From: Paracidovorax oryzae ATCC 19882
GTDB lineage: Bacteria > Pseudomonadota > Gammaproteobacteria > Burkholderiales > Burkholderiaceae_C
DNA length: 64,000 bases
Assembly (NCBI RefSeq): GCF_000687165.1
Contig: NZ_JMKU01000009.1
Span: forward strand, 173,133 to 237,132
Direction: 5' to 3'
In this document: positions 15,418-24,635 of the stretch, piece by piece
How the letters are laid out: every line of letters begins with the position of its first letter
Position numbering within the stretch: the first letter of the stretch is position 1
The notes under the pieces: model-generated
Databases searched by the model: none
Told to the model about the DNA's origin: nothing
What the model saw: only the letters and a program-made list of their open reading frames with translations
Position numbers and translations under genes: made by a program

Positions 15418-18400
15418 ATGTCCGACAACACAGTGCAGGGCACACTTCAACAGGATGCAGCGCAGGCACTGCAGGCCCTCGCCAGCATGGAGGCCGGAGT
15501 CCGCGGCATGATCGAACGCCTGCTTCAATCGGAGCAGGCACTGCGTGGCGGCGGCGCGGCGATGGAGACCTACGGGTCATCGGTGGCTCAGGCATCGGCG
15601 GCCATGCAGGTGCTGCCCGTGCAACTGGCAGCCATGGCCGCCGGCCTGATCGCGGGACAGGAGCCGATCGCGCTCCTGTCGGAGCAGGCGGTGAAGCTGG
15701 CGGAGGCCTTTGGCGGCATCGCTCCGGCAGCTGCGGCCGTAGGGGAAGCCGTCGCGACGATGGTGAATCCGTTCACTGCGGCCGCCGCCACGGCAGTCGT
15801 TCTGACGGTGGCCTACCAGCAAGGGAAACAGGAAGCGGACGCTTATGCGCGCGCGATCGCCTTGTCGGGCAATGCAGCAGGCCTGACCGTTTCGCAAATG
15901 CAGGATGCCGCCAGTGCCGTCTCGCAGACCGTGGGCACGCAGCACGAGGCTGCGCGGGTGATCGCGCTGCTCGGCGAGTCGGGCCAGGTGGCGGCAGAGG
16001 ACCTGCAGCGCTTCACCGAAACGGCGCTGCGCATGGAGCGTGATGTCGGCGTGGCGGTGGCGGATACCGTGAAGGCCTACGTCGAACTGGGCGAAAAGCC
16101 GGTGGAGGCTTCGCGCAGGCTCAATGAGCGCCACAACTACCTCACTGCCGCGGTGTACGACCAGATCAAGGCGCTGCAGGAGCAGGGCCGGGCTTCGGAG
16201 GCTGCCGCCCTGGCGCAAGGTGCATACGAGCGGGCCATGGCCGGTGTGGCCGACACGATGCGCGACCGCCTGGGCTACCTGGAGCGCGCATGGCTCGGCC
16301 TTGGTTCGACCGCCAAGGGTGTCTGGGACCAGATATTGGGTATCGGCCGGCCCGCTTCGATTTCCGAGCAGATCGCCGGGGTGCAGGCGCAGATCGAGCA
16401 TTTGCAGCAACGCAACCAATCCATCGGCATCAAGGACGGCAAGCAGACCAGGGACTTGCAGGACAAGCTGGCTCTTCTTCAGGAGCAGCAACGGATGGAA
16501 ATGCGTGCTGCCGAGTCGCGGGCTGAGATTGCCAAGGCAGAGAGGGCTGCGATCGAAGTCAGCGACAGAGCCGGCGAGGAAAAGAAGCGCAATGCATCCT
16601 CTTCCCCGCATTGCCCATCACCGGTGGCCGTCGCCAGAACGGAGCGCGACTGCTGCATGGGCAAAACGGCCGACAACTCCGCGGGCGCAGGGCGGAACAT
16701 GGCTGCCGGAAGCAATACGGCAGGCCCTGGACTCGCTGCGAGCGCAGACATCGCTGGCGGCAGTGCCGGCAAAGAGCGCAACGGGGAACTCGAGAAGGCC
16801 CGCCGCGCATACGCCGCGCTCATCGACGAGGCTGGCAGAACCGCCAAGGCCATCGAGCAGCAGGCATCCGAGCTTGAGGCCTCCAATGCGCTGTGGGGCA
16901 AGGGAAAGGTCGAGATCGAGGAATACCGGCTTTCGCTCATCAAGGCAAAGATCACGGAACTGGAGTCTGGTAGCGACTCCAGCTATGACCCCGCCTACGT
17001 GGAGAAGCTGCGCGAGCAGGCCGCAGCCCAGGAGCGGAAGATCAACCAGACCCGCATTGCCGAGCACAACGTGCTCCAGAAACAGGCCGACGACATGCTC
17101 CGTTCGGCCGAAGCCAGCGTCGCCGCAGCCGAGCAGGAAGCCGGCCTGGCGTCGTTGACGGCGGTCGAGCGGGCCAAGATCGTCGCGCAGCGCCAGATCG
17201 AGGCGAAGTATGCGGAGAAGCTGGCCGATGTTGACCGAAGCAACGATCAGGATAAAGCGAAGGTGCGCGAAACCCTGGAAGAGGCCAAGCGCAAGGAAAC
17301 CGAGGCAGCCGTGGCCAAGGTCGTGCGCGACGATTGGGCGAAGACGGCGGATCAGATCCAGCAGTCGCTGACCGACGCCCTGTTCAAGGGCCTGGAGAGC
17401 GGGAAGGACTTCGGCCGGCACCTGAGGGATGCGTTGAAGAACATGTTCAACACGCTGGTGTTGAGGCCTGTGATCAACGCGATCGTGGCGCCGGTGTCAG
17501 GTGCATTGGCGGGCGTTTTGGGTGGAAGCAGCGGAAGCCCTTCCGGAGGAGGAGGGGGCTTCAGCAATTATGGCGGCTTGATCGGCGCAGGTCTCCAGGC
17601 CTACGGTGGTTACACCGCCGGAGCATCGGCTGCCAGCCTCGCCTACGCCAATGGCGTGGGCCTGGCGGGCGGTGACGCCCTTGGGGCGCTCATAGCGGGG
17701 AATGGCGGCTGGACGGGAGTGGGAAGCGCTTTCGGCGGAATCATGTCGTCCATCGCGACGGTCATGCCCTATGTCGCGGCCATTGTTGCTCTGTGGTCGA
17801 TTGTCAGCAGCCTGGACGACAGTGGCACCCTGCACCAGGGATCCACCGTGCAGTACAGCGCTGACAAGGGGTTCGAGCGCAGCGTGGAAGGCCATGCGTT
17901 CGGGGTGAACCTGGGGATGATGTATTCGGCCGAAACAGACAAGGCCGTTTCGTCCGTCGCCAAGGGCGTGGTGGACCTGCTCGACGGATTCGGCAAGGCC
18001 TTCGGTCGCAATGGCAAGTACGAGATAGCCACGGGCTTTGCCGACGACTCGTCCAAGGACGGTGCCTGGGGCACGCTGCGCATCTCGCGCGACGGCAAGG
18101 ATCTCGTGAACTGGGAGGACAACCGTCAGAGCAGATGGGCTGCACGCGAATTCGCTGATGGACCGGAGGGGTACAAGCAATACCTTGCCGCGGTGGCGAA
18201 GGATACGCGCCAGGTGTTGCTCGACATGGACCTGCCGAGCTGGGCTGACCAGATCCTGAACGACCTCGGCACCGATGTGAACATGGAGGGGCTCCAGGCT
18301 GCCGTGGCGCAGATCGGCAAAATCGAATCGGTTTTCCAGACGATGTCGAGCACGCTGGTCGGTTTCGCGGGCATCAGCGACGAGGCGTTTGCCGCACTGA

Positions 18401-20187
18401 TGAAGGTGGCGGGTGGCGTGGAGGCGCTGGGGTCCAGTGCAGCGACCTACTACCAGAAGTTCTACGACAGCGGAGAGCAGCGCGAGGCGGCTCGCAAGCA
18501 GATCGAGAAGCAATTGGCCGCGGCAGGAGTCCAGCTTCCCGATATCGATGCGTCGGATGCGCGCAAGCAGTATCGCAAGCTGGTGGAGGCCCAGGATCTC
18601 AATACGGAGGCAGGACGGAAGGCTTATGCGGTGCTGCTGCAACTCGCGGGAGCCTTCGATGCGGTGGCGGTGTCTTCCGAGGAGGTCGCACGCAAGCAGC
18701 AAGCCATCTCCGACAAGCGCTGGGATCTCGAGCAGCGCCTGCTGGTCGCCGAGGGCAAGAACCGCGAGGCGCTAGACATGCGCCGCAAGCAGGAATATGA
18801 CGCGCTATGGAAGCTCGATCCGGAACTGGCAAAGCTGGTCAACCGTATCTGGGAGCTGGAGGATGCCGCTTCCGCGGCCGCGGAGGCCGAAGCCAGACGC
18901 AAGCAGGATCGCGAGGACGCCTATGGCCGCCTGCAGAATGCCGCCACGCTGGAGAGCGAACGCCTCAATGCGCAGCTGGAGTCCATCGATGCCCGGCGCA
19001 AGGCCATCGACACGCAGCGCGAACTGGCGCAGGAGTCGCTGTCGCTCGTCAATGGTGTATTCGAGCTCGTGCGCAGCAATGCCCGCGAGCTGTATGGGCA
19101 GGTGGGCGCCACCGCCACCATGCAGGCGGCGCGTGGATGGGCTTTCGTGGAGCAGTCGCTGGCGACGGCCCGCTCCACGGGTTATCTGCCTGACCAGGCA
19201 TTGCTGCAGGAGGCCATCGGCGCGGCGCGCAGCGGTCTGGAGCCGGGCAACTACGCCACGCAGTTCGAGCTGGACCGCGACCGGCTGGGCCTGGCCGGCA
19301 CGCTGTCGCAGCTGGAGGCCATCAGCGGAGGGCAGAAGAGCGTCGCCGAGCAGCAGCTCGCGGCGCTGAAGGGGCAGTCCGAAGCCCTCGATGCGCAGAC
19401 CGATGCGATCAACCGGCAACTCAAGGCCCAGCAGGAAATGCTGGACTACTGGCGCCGGCAGATCGACATCGCGAACGGGACCTTCGATGCCACGTTGAGC
19501 GTTGCTGCAGCGATCGACAAGTTGCGCTCCGTGCTGGGCAAGGGCGGTGGCGAAGGCGCCTCTGCATCGCCTCCTGCTTCGGGCTCGGGCAGCGGCGGGG
19601 CCGTGTGGGGCGGCTCCAGTGGGGGCAACGCTGATGGCGGTGGCGCTGCAGCGACGCAGGCCAGGTACCGGCGCCTCCTATACCTGGGTACGGCAGGCAT
19701 CGGGTACGAGCCGGTCATCGACCAAGCCCTGATCGCGCGGCTCGACAAGCTGTCCCCGCTGTACCACTCGTTCGACGGAACGGGCGACCTGGTCGGGTTG
19801 CTCAAGGCGATCAAGGGAGCTGGTGGAACGCTGGACGACCTCTCGATCCTGAGCGGCTACTGGGTGTCGGACTGGGTGAAGGCCGCCGCGTCGGTGGGGT
19901 TCCCGGCCTTCGACCAGGGGACGAACTATGTCCCGCACGACACCCCGGCCATCGTCCACAAGGGCGAGCGGATCATCCCGGCCGCCGACAACCGGGCGCT
20001 GATGGCCTCCATCGATCGCAGTGAGCAAAGCGGTGCATCCGCGCTGCTCGCTGAAGTGCAGGCCCTGCGCGAGGACAGCCGCCAGCAGGCGGGAGAGACG
20101 GCGCGCCTCAACGCCCGCGTGGCGAAGGTGCTGGAGCGGTGGGACGGAGACGGCATGCCGCAGCAAAGACAGGAGGAAATCGCATGA
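15418..20187 (+). CDS. phage tail tape measure protein
   Basis: 1589 aa, the largest gene of the window. RBS AGGAG precedes ATG 15418. The N-terminal about 300 aa are helical with hydrophobic patches, like the prophage tail-length N-terminal domain. A low-complexity Ser/Gly/Ala insert lies near residues 385-455. Residues about 635-710 (DDWAKTADQIQQSLTDALF ... MFNTLVLRPVINAIVAPVSG) match the lambda-family tape measure C-terminal domain. Long Ala/Glu/Arg coiled coil follows (about 1080-1370), a Gly/Ser-rich linker (about 1380-1415), and a C-terminal tail with GTNYVPHDTPAIVHKGERII, common in such proteins. Its length sets tail length; at about 0.15 nm per residue it implies roughly 240 nm. No frameshift or stop in 4.8 kb suggests selection. 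Confidence 0.9.
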   Translation: MSDNTVQGTLQQDAAQALQALASMEAGVRGMIERLLQSEQALRGGGAAMETYGSSVAQASAAMQVLPVQLAAMAAGLIAGQEPIALLSEQAVKLAEAFGGIAPAAAAVGEAVATMVNPFTAAAATAVVLTVAYQQGKQEADAYARAIALSGNAAGLTVSQMQDAASAVSQTVGTQHEAARVIALLGESGQVAAEDLQRFTETALRMERDVGVAVADTVKAYVELGEKPVEASRRLNERHNYLTAAVYDQIKALQEQGRASEAAALAQGAYERAMAGVADTMRDRLGYLERAWLGLGSTAKGVWDQILGIGRPASISEQIAGVQAQIEHLQQRNQSIGIKDGKQTRDLQDKLALLQEQQRMEMRAAESRAEIAKAERAAIEVSDRAGEEKKRNASSSPHCPSPVAVARTERDCCMGKTADNSAGAGRNMAAGSNTAGPGLAASADIAGGSAGKERNGELEKARRAYAALIDEAGRTAKAIEQQASELEASNALWGKGKVEIEEYRLSLIKAKITELESGSDSSYDPAYVEKLREQAAAQERKINQTRIAEHNVLQKQADDMLRSAEASVAAAEQEAGLASLTAVERAKIVAQRQIEAKYAEKLADVDRSNDQDKAKVRETLEEAKRKETEAAVAKVVRDDWAKTADQIQQSLTDALFKGLESGKDFGRHLRDALKNMFNTLVLRPVINAIVAPVSGALAGVLGGSSGSPSGGGGGFSNYGGLIGAGLQAYGGYTAGASAASLAYANGVGLAGGDALGALIAGNGGWTGVGSAFGGIMSSIATVMPYVAAIVALWSIVSSLDDSGTLHQGSTVQYSADKGFERSVEGHAFGVNLGMMYSAETDKAVSSVAKGVVDLLDGFGKAFGRNGKYEIATGFADDSSKDGAWGTLRISRDGKDLVNWEDNRQSRWAAREFADGPEGYKQYLAAVAKDTRQVLLDMDLPSWADQILNDLGTDVNMEGLQAAVAQIGKIESVFQTMSSTLVGFAGISDEAFAALMKVAGGVEALGSSAATYYQKFYDSGEQREAARKQIEKQLAAAGVQLPDIDASDARKQYRKLVEAQDLNTEAGRKAYAVLLQLAGAFDAVAVSSEEVARKQQAISDKRWDLEQRLLVAEGKNREALDMRRKQEYDALWKLDPELAKLVNRIWELEDAASAAAEAEARRKQDREDAYGRLQNAATLESERLNAQLESIDARRKAIDTQRELAQESLSLVNGVFELVRSNARELYGQVGATATMQAARGWAFVEQSLATARSTGYLPDQALLQEAIGAARSGLEPGNYATQFELDRDRLGLAGTLSQLEAISGGQKSVAEQQLAALKGQSEALDAQTDAINRQLKAQQEMLDYWRRQIDIANGTFDATLSVAAAIDKLRSVLGKGGGEGASASPPASGSGSGGAVWGGSSGGNADGGGAAATQARYRRLLYLGTAGIGYEPVIDQALIARLDKLSPLYHSFDGTGDLVGLLKAIKGAGGTLDDLSILSGYWVSDWVKAAASVGFPAFDQGTNYVPHDTPAIVHKGERIIPAADNRALMASIDRSEQSGASALLAEVQALREDSRQQAGETARLNARVAKVLERWDGDGMPQQRQEEIA

Positions 20188-21098
20188 GCAAGCAGACATT
20201 GACCGTGGTGCGGCCTCTGGTGGTCACGCCGGCCATGCTGGTGGGCAGCAACGTGCCGGAGTCCGATCATCCACCCTGGTCGGCGGGCACGACCTATGCC
20301 AAGGGCGCGCGCGTCGTCCAGGCCACCGTGCACAAGGTGTACCAGAGCACGCAGGACGGCAACGTGGGCAAGGACCCTGCGGTGGACCCTTCGGGCGCCT
20401 GGGTGGAGGTGGGAGCGACGAACCGCTGGAAGGCCTTCGACCGGTCGGTGAGTTCGCAGACCGCGCAGGCCTCCAGCATCCAGTACCGGGTGCGGCCCGG
20501 GCAGGCCGTCACGTCGATGGCGGCCGTGCACATCACCGGGGCGATTCGCCTGCGAGTGCGCATGGTCGATCCGGCCTATGGCACGGTGTACGACCGCACC
20601 GAAGACCTGTCGTGGGTGCCGGCCGCGCCGGACTGGTGGGAGTGGTATTTCGGAGAACACCGGGCTCCCAGCCAGTCGGTGCTGATGGATTTGCCGAGCT
20701 TTCCCGGGGCGGACGTGCTGATCGATCTCGATGGCACGTCCGCCCTTGCCGTGGGCGTGCTGCTGCTGGGCCAGGTGCGGACTTTCGCGCTGGGCGTGAA
20801 GGCCGGCGCGCGCGTCGGCATCCAGGACTACAGCCGCAAGGAACGAACGGATTTCGGGGATGTGGTGGTGGTGGAGCGGGCCTTCGCCCGGCGCGCCAGC
20901 TTCTCGCTGCTGCTCGATGCCGCGGAGGTGGATTCCTTCAACGACTTCCTGGCCGAAGTGCGCGCCACTCCCTGCCTCTGGATCGGCTCTTCCCGATACG
21001 AATCGACCACGGTGTATGGGTTCTACAAGAGCTTCGACATCGTGATTTCCTACTACGACTACTCGGACTCCGAACTGGAGCTGGAAGGACTCACATGA
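20184..21098 (+). CDS. tail-tip protein with carbohydrate-binding-like N-terminus
   Basis: 304 aa; the start overlaps the tape measure stop (ATGA). Residues about 28-75 (HPPWSAGTTYAKGARVV ... HKVYQSTQDGN) have the W-x-AGxxYxxGxxV...YxS layout of chitin-binding (CBM5/12-like) modules common in phage tail-tip proteins. The rest is beta-rich, ending GFYKSFDIVISYYDYSDSE. Lying between tape measure and fibre genes, it probably caps the tail or attaches the fibre. No classical tail hub gene (gpL, gpK, gpI or gpJ type) is present, so this protein may carry that task. Confidence 0.6.
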   Translation: MSKQTLTVVRPLVVTPAMLVGSNVPESDHPPWSAGTTYAKGARVVQATVHKVYQSTQDGNVGKDPAVDPSGAWVEVGATNRWKAFDRSVSSQTAQASSIQYRVRPGQAVTSMAAVHITGAIRLRVRMVDPAYGTVYDRTEDLSWVPAAPDWWEWYFGEHRAPSQSVLMDLPSFPGADVLIDLDGTSALAVGVLLLGQVRTFALGVKAGARVGIQDYSRKERTDFGDVVVVERAFARRASFSLLLDAAEVDSFNDFLAEVRATPCLWIGSSRYESTTVYGFYKSFDIVISYYDYSDSELELEGLT

Positions 21099-22201
21099 CT
21101 GACATCGTTTCCCCGCCGACCATCGATGCAATGCCGCCGGCACCGCAGCCGACGGACACGCGCGAGCAATTCAACCAGAAGGCGTTTCCCCACGCGGCGG
21201 CCCAGCAGACGCTGGTGACGCAGACCAACGCCAGCGCCGCCGCCACGAACCAGAACGCCATCGCGGCCAACGAGCGCGCCATGGCCGCTGGCGCGGCGGC
21301 CGCAGCGGCCACCCAGCAGGCAGACGCGGCGATGGATTACCGCAATCAAGCCAACAGCGCAGCCACCGCGGCCGCGGCTCTCCGGGACGAAGCGGTAGCC
21401 AGCGCCATTCAGTCCGAGGCCAGCCGCATCCAGGCCTCCAAGCTCAACCTGGGCGACAAGACTGCGCCGCCGGCCACTGACAACCAAGGCCAACCACTGC
21501 GCCCAGGCGCAACTTACTACGACACCACCCTGAGCAAATGGCGAGTCTGGGCTGGTTCTTCGTGGGCGGACGGGATCAGTGCGGTAGCCGGCGTTTCGAG
21601 CCTGAATGGTGAAACCGGGGGGCTTGTCAAGAACACCCTCGCAGGCTATGGCATTCAGAACTTCAAAATCGAAACGTCGGGTAATGCAGACCTGAATACG
21701 CTTTTGACTTCCGGGGTATACCGCTTTCTAAGCACTACACCCAATATGCCACCAGGAGCGGGGAATTCGGTCGTCACTGTTTCCAGGGGAGAGGACACCG
21801 GCAGCCAGAGCGTCATTGATTTCTCGACCGGAGCACTGCTGACAAGGGGTTTCCTTGATCAAGGCGGGGGCTCTGTTGTTTGGAGCAATTGGCGCCGTCC
21901 ACTGTTGAGCAATGAAACCGCGGTTCAGGTTTCCGGAACATCTCTGGACCTGAGACTTGGAGCGTATTTCAAGGACACAGTTTCTGCCAACAAGATATAT
22001 TCATTTTCCAATCAGCTTCCTGGCAGTTCGTTTGTTTTGGAAGTCACTCATACAGGTGGGGCCATTTCCTTTTTGTCGACGGTTTTTCCGGGGTCGGTGG
22101 CGCCATCGCTCACCGTCAATCGACGGCATTTGTTTTTCTTTCAATTGCCTTCCCTGGATAACGCTTGGCTTTGCTATTGTTTTGCAAATTTTCCGCTATG
22201 A
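21095..22201 (+). CDS. tail fibre / receptor-binding protein
   Basis: 368 aa; start overlaps the previous stop (ATGA). Residues about 40-115 are Ala/Gln/Asn-rich heptads (AAAATQQADAAMDYRNQANS), a trimeric coiled coil typical of phage fibres. Residues about 120-165 (PGATYYDTTLSKWRVWAGSSW) form a small module often found in fibres. The C-terminal half (SLNGETGGL onward) is beta-rich and unlike the rest in base use: hand counts of three 60-base lines at 21961, 22021 and 22141 give 38, 47 and 42% GC, against 67% at 20401. That fits a swapped receptor-binding tip. It decides target range if particles are made. Confidence 0.75.
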   Translation: MTDIVSPPTIDAMPPAPQPTDTREQFNQKAFPHAAAQQTLVTQTNASAAATNQNAIAANERAMAAGAAAAAATQQADAAMDYRNQANSAATAAAALRDEAVASAIQSEASRIQASKLNLGDKTAPPATDNQGQPLRPGATYYDTTLSKWRVWAGSSWADGISAVAGVSSLNGETGGLVKNTLAGYGIQNFKIETSGNADLNTLLTSGVYRFLSTTPNMPPGAGNSVVTVSRGEDTGSQSVIDFSTGALLTRGFLDQGGGSVVWSNWRRPLLSNETAVQVSGTSLDLRLGAYFKDTVSANKIYSFSNQLPGSSFVLEVTHTGGAISFLSTVFPGSVAPSLTVNRRHLFFFQLPSLDNAWLCYCFANFPL

Positions 22202-22240
22202 CTGAACTGGGCGAAGTCTGGCTTTGAAAGGAGTTTTGGT

Positions 22241-22846
22241 ATGTACGTAAAAATAGATAATGGTGAATATCCGGTTAATGAAAGCGAAATCCGGACACGA
22301 CACCCCGAGTGGTGCTACCCCGTCCCTTTCGAGCCGTGTGATGGCTATGCGTTTGTGCATCCCGCGGCCCCACCCGCACACAATCCAGCAACCCAGCGCG
22401 TGGAGGAAACCGCACCACGGCGGAACGGCGAGGTGTGGGTGCAGTGTTGGCGCGTGGTTTCGTTGCAGGAGAAGGAGGCCTCCGGCCTGCTGGCGATGGA
22501 GCAGGCCCGCCTCAACGCAGCGGTCACCGCCCGGCGTTGGGATGTCGAGACAAGCGGCATCACCCTGCCAGGCGGACTGCGCATCGAGACCGCGCGCGCA
22601 GACCAGGACGCGATTACACGTGTGCTCGTGAACGCAGAGGCTGCTGGCATCACGGAGGTGCGCTTCAAGGCGGCTAGCGGGTGGGTAGAGCTTTCGCTCG
22701 AGCAACTGCGCCAGATTGCCAACGCGGTCGCGCTGCATGTGCAGGCTTGCTATGACGCTGAGCACGCGCACCATGCGGCCATCCATGGCCTGACCACTCT
22801 GGCGCAGGCACTGGCATACGACATCCATGGGGGCTGGCCAGCATGA
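22241..22846 (+). CDS. DUF4376 domain protein (tail-fibre associated)
   Basis: 201 aa with a strong RBS (AAAGGAG) before ATG 22241. The C-terminal half (GITLPGGLRIETARADQ ... VELSLEQLRQIANAVALHVQACYDAE) matches DUF4376, usually found in proteins encoded straight after phage tail fibres. The first 100 nt or so share the AT-rich character of the fibre tip; the rest returns to high GC, so the transferred segment seems to end inside this gene. It may be a fibre chaperone or a fibre-linked subunit. Confidence 0.6.
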   Translation: MYVKIDNGEYPVNESEIRTRHPEWCYPVPFEPCDGYAFVHPAAPPAHNPATQRVEETAPRRNGEVWVQCWRVVSLQEKEASGLLAMEQARLNAAVTARRWDVETSGITLPGGLRIETARADQDAITRVLVNAEAAGITEVRFKAASGWVELSLEQLRQIANAVALHVQACYDAEHAHHAAIHGLTTLAQALAYDIHGGWPA

Positions 22847-23163
22847 CCCGCAGCACCGCCAACCCCCACCCCGGACGGTTCATGAGATTCGACCCCACCA
22901 TCAACACCGGGACCATCGTCCAGACCCTGGTGTTCGTGGGTTCCGTGACGCTGGCCTATGGTGCCTACCGCGAGGACCAGACGCGGCAGGACGGACGCAT
23001 TGCCCAGGTCGAGGTGCTGGCCGAAAAGGACCGCGAGGCCACCCGTGAATCGCTGCGCGAGATCAAGGGCCGGGTGGACGATCTGCAGCGCAGCAACCAG
23101 GACATTAAGGAGTCGCTGGCGATCCTGCGCGGACATGCGGTGGAGCCGGGAGGACGCAAATGA
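22843..23163 (+). CDS. small single-span membrane protein, possible holin
   Basis: 106 aa from ATG 22843 (overlapping the previous stop), or 93 aa from ATG 22882. One hydrophobic segment (TIVQTLVFVGSVTLAYGAY, about residues 28-46) is followed by a charged helical tail with heptads (REIKGRVDDLQRSNQDIKE). It is the first gene of the lysis cassette and overlaps the endolysin gene. Holin or holin regulator is an inference from position; no family is recognised. Confidence 0.5.
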   Translation: MTRSTANPHPGRFMRFDPTINTGTIVQTLVFVGSVTLAYGAYREDQTRQDGRIAQVEVLAEKDREATRESLREIKGRVDDLQRSNQDIKESLAILRGHAVEPGGRK

Positions 23164-23849
23164 CCATGGTGACTTCCGAGCGCGGCATCGCGCTGATCGA
23201 GGAGTTCGAGGGCTTCCGCGCCCAGGCCTACCGGGATCCCGTGGGCATCTGGACCATCGGCCATGGCTTCACGCGCGGCGTGCGTGCCGGGGACACGATG
23301 ACGCGCGAGCAGGCCGATGCCCGCCTGCGGCAGGAGCTGGGCGAGTACGAGGCGGGCGTGGCGCGGGCTACGGGCGGCCGGGCCACGCAGGCGCAGTTCG
23401 ATGCGCTGGTGTCTTTCGCGTTCAACGTGGGTGTCGAGGGCATGGCCGCTTCCAGCGCCGTGCGGGCGCACAACCGTGGCGACCACCAGGCCGCTGCGCG
23501 GGCATTCGCCCTGTGGAACCAAGCCGGAGGCAAGGCGTGGCCCGGGCTCACCCGGCGCCGTGCCGCGGAGGCTGCGCTGTACCTGGGCGATGCGCCTGCC
23601 GGCATGCCCCAGGCCGTCGAGCCCGAGTGCGCCATGGCCGAGAGCACGATCAACCGCGCAGGCGTGGCCGCAGGCAGTACTGCGGCGGTGGCCGCCATCG
23701 CCGAGACGGCGCGGGCGGTCAGCGACATCAAGGCCAGCGCGGACAGCCTGGGGGATTGGCTGCAGCCGTTGCTGATGGTGGCCGTGGTGGCGCTGTGCGC
23801 GTATATCGTCCGTGAGCGGATCCGCGTGCGGCGGGAGGGCTGGTCATGA
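23160..23849 (+). CDS. endolysin, GH24 lysozyme with C-terminal membrane anchor
   Basis: 229 aa. Residues about 5-145 form a T4-type lysozyme domain: catalytic Glu in IEEFEGFR, then the Asp/Thr region YRDPVGIWTIGHGFT, and FNVGVEGM further on. Unusually, the C-terminus adds a linker and a transmembrane helix (WLQPLLMVAVVALCAYIV, about 200-217), so the enzyme may be tail-anchored in the inner membrane. It digests peptidoglycan to release particles. Start overlaps the previous stop. Confidence 0.88.
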   Translation: MTMVTSERGIALIEEFEGFRAQAYRDPVGIWTIGHGFTRGVRAGDTMTREQADARLRQELGEYEAGVARATGGRATQAQFDALVSFAFNVGVEGMAASSAVRAHNRGDHQAAARAFALWNQAGGKAWPGLTRRRAAEAALYLGDAPAGMPQAVEPECAMAESTINRAGVAAGSTAAVAAIAETARAVSDIKASADSLGDWLQPLLMVAVVALCAYIVRERIRVRREGWS

Positions 23850-24211
23850 CCCCGCTGCACTGGCTGCTGCTGGGGAGCATGGCGGGCAACGGCTTGCTGG
23901 GCTGGGCCTGGCTGGGCGAGCGGGATGCGGTAGCCGCGGCGCAGGCAGAGGTGTCTGCCAGGGGGCGGCAACTGGCCGGTGCGCAGGGAGCCGCACAGGC
24001 ATGCAATGCGGCCGTGGATGCCCTGCGCGCGCAAGCCGACCAGCGGGCGCATGCGGTGGCGGAAGCTCGCCGTGCGGCCGCAGTGCGTGCGCAGGCCCGG
24101 GACCGGCGCGCGGACGACATCCTGGCCCGGCCCGTGCCGGTGCCTGGCGATGCGTGCGCCAGCGCGCAGGCCCGCGTGCAAGCCTGGCTCCAGGAAAGGA
24201 GCAGACCATGA
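23846..24211 (+). CDS. Rz-like i-spanin
   Basis: 121 aa. An N-terminal hydrophobic helix (HWLLLGSMAGNGLLGWAWL) is followed by a long Ala/Arg/Gln-rich helical region, the layout of an inner-membrane spanin. It overlaps the endolysin stop (ATGA) and the next lipoprotein gene, the normal Rz/Rz1 order. It would bridge to the lipoprotein and fuse inner and outer membranes during lysis. Confidence 0.65.
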   Translation: MTPLHWLLLGSMAGNGLLGWAWLGERDAVAAAQAEVSARGRQLAGAQGAAQACNAAVDALRAQADQRAHAVAEARRAAAVRAQARDRRADDILARPVPVPGDACASAQARVQAWLQERSRP

Positions 24212-24528
24212 GGTGCATGCGGATGGTGCTGCTGCTGGCCATGGCATCGCTGGCGGGATGTGCCAGCGCTCCGCACACCGATGTCCTGCAGGTCCGTGTA
24301 CCAGTGCCGATGGCCTGCCAGGAGCCTGTTCCCGAGCGTCCCGCCATGCCCACGGAGGCGTTGCGGCCCGGTGCTTCGCTCGATGACTTCGCGCGCGCTG
24401 CCATGGCGGAGATCGAGCGCCGTGAAGGCTACGAAGGCCGGCTGGCTGCTGCCCTGGAGGCGTGCCGCATGCCGTTCGCTACAGTTCCTGGAGCCATGCC
24501 ATCGCCGGCGCCGCGCCCTGGTGCTTGA
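24208..24528 (+). CDS. Rz1-like o-spanin lipoprotein
   Basis: 106 aa with a lipoprotein signal peptide ending in the lipobox LAGC (MASLAGCAS, Cys at about residue 18). The mature part is rich in Pro, Glu and Ala. It is longer than lambda Rz1, and starts at the end of the Rz-like gene rather than inside it (separated-type spanin). Last gene of the island. Confidence 0.65.
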   Translation: MRCMRMVLLLAMASLAGCASAPHTDVLQVRVPVPMACQEPVPERPAMPTEALRPGASLDDFARAAMAEIERREGYEGRLAAALEACRMPFATVPGAMPSPAPRPGA

Positions 24529-24635
24529 AAAAGTCACATGTTTCTTGGGAGGGGCGGATTTCTGTACTACAATAGCGTTCTGCTTCTGATGCGACGGACT
24601 TGATCCGAAAGGTTCAAAAAAATCTCTCAGAAGTT

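Noticed and set aside
15284..15511. 75-codon frame between DUF1799 and the tape measure
   Set aside because: It overlaps both genes in another frame and spans the two hairpins; its Pro/Arg/Cys-rich sequence has no support.
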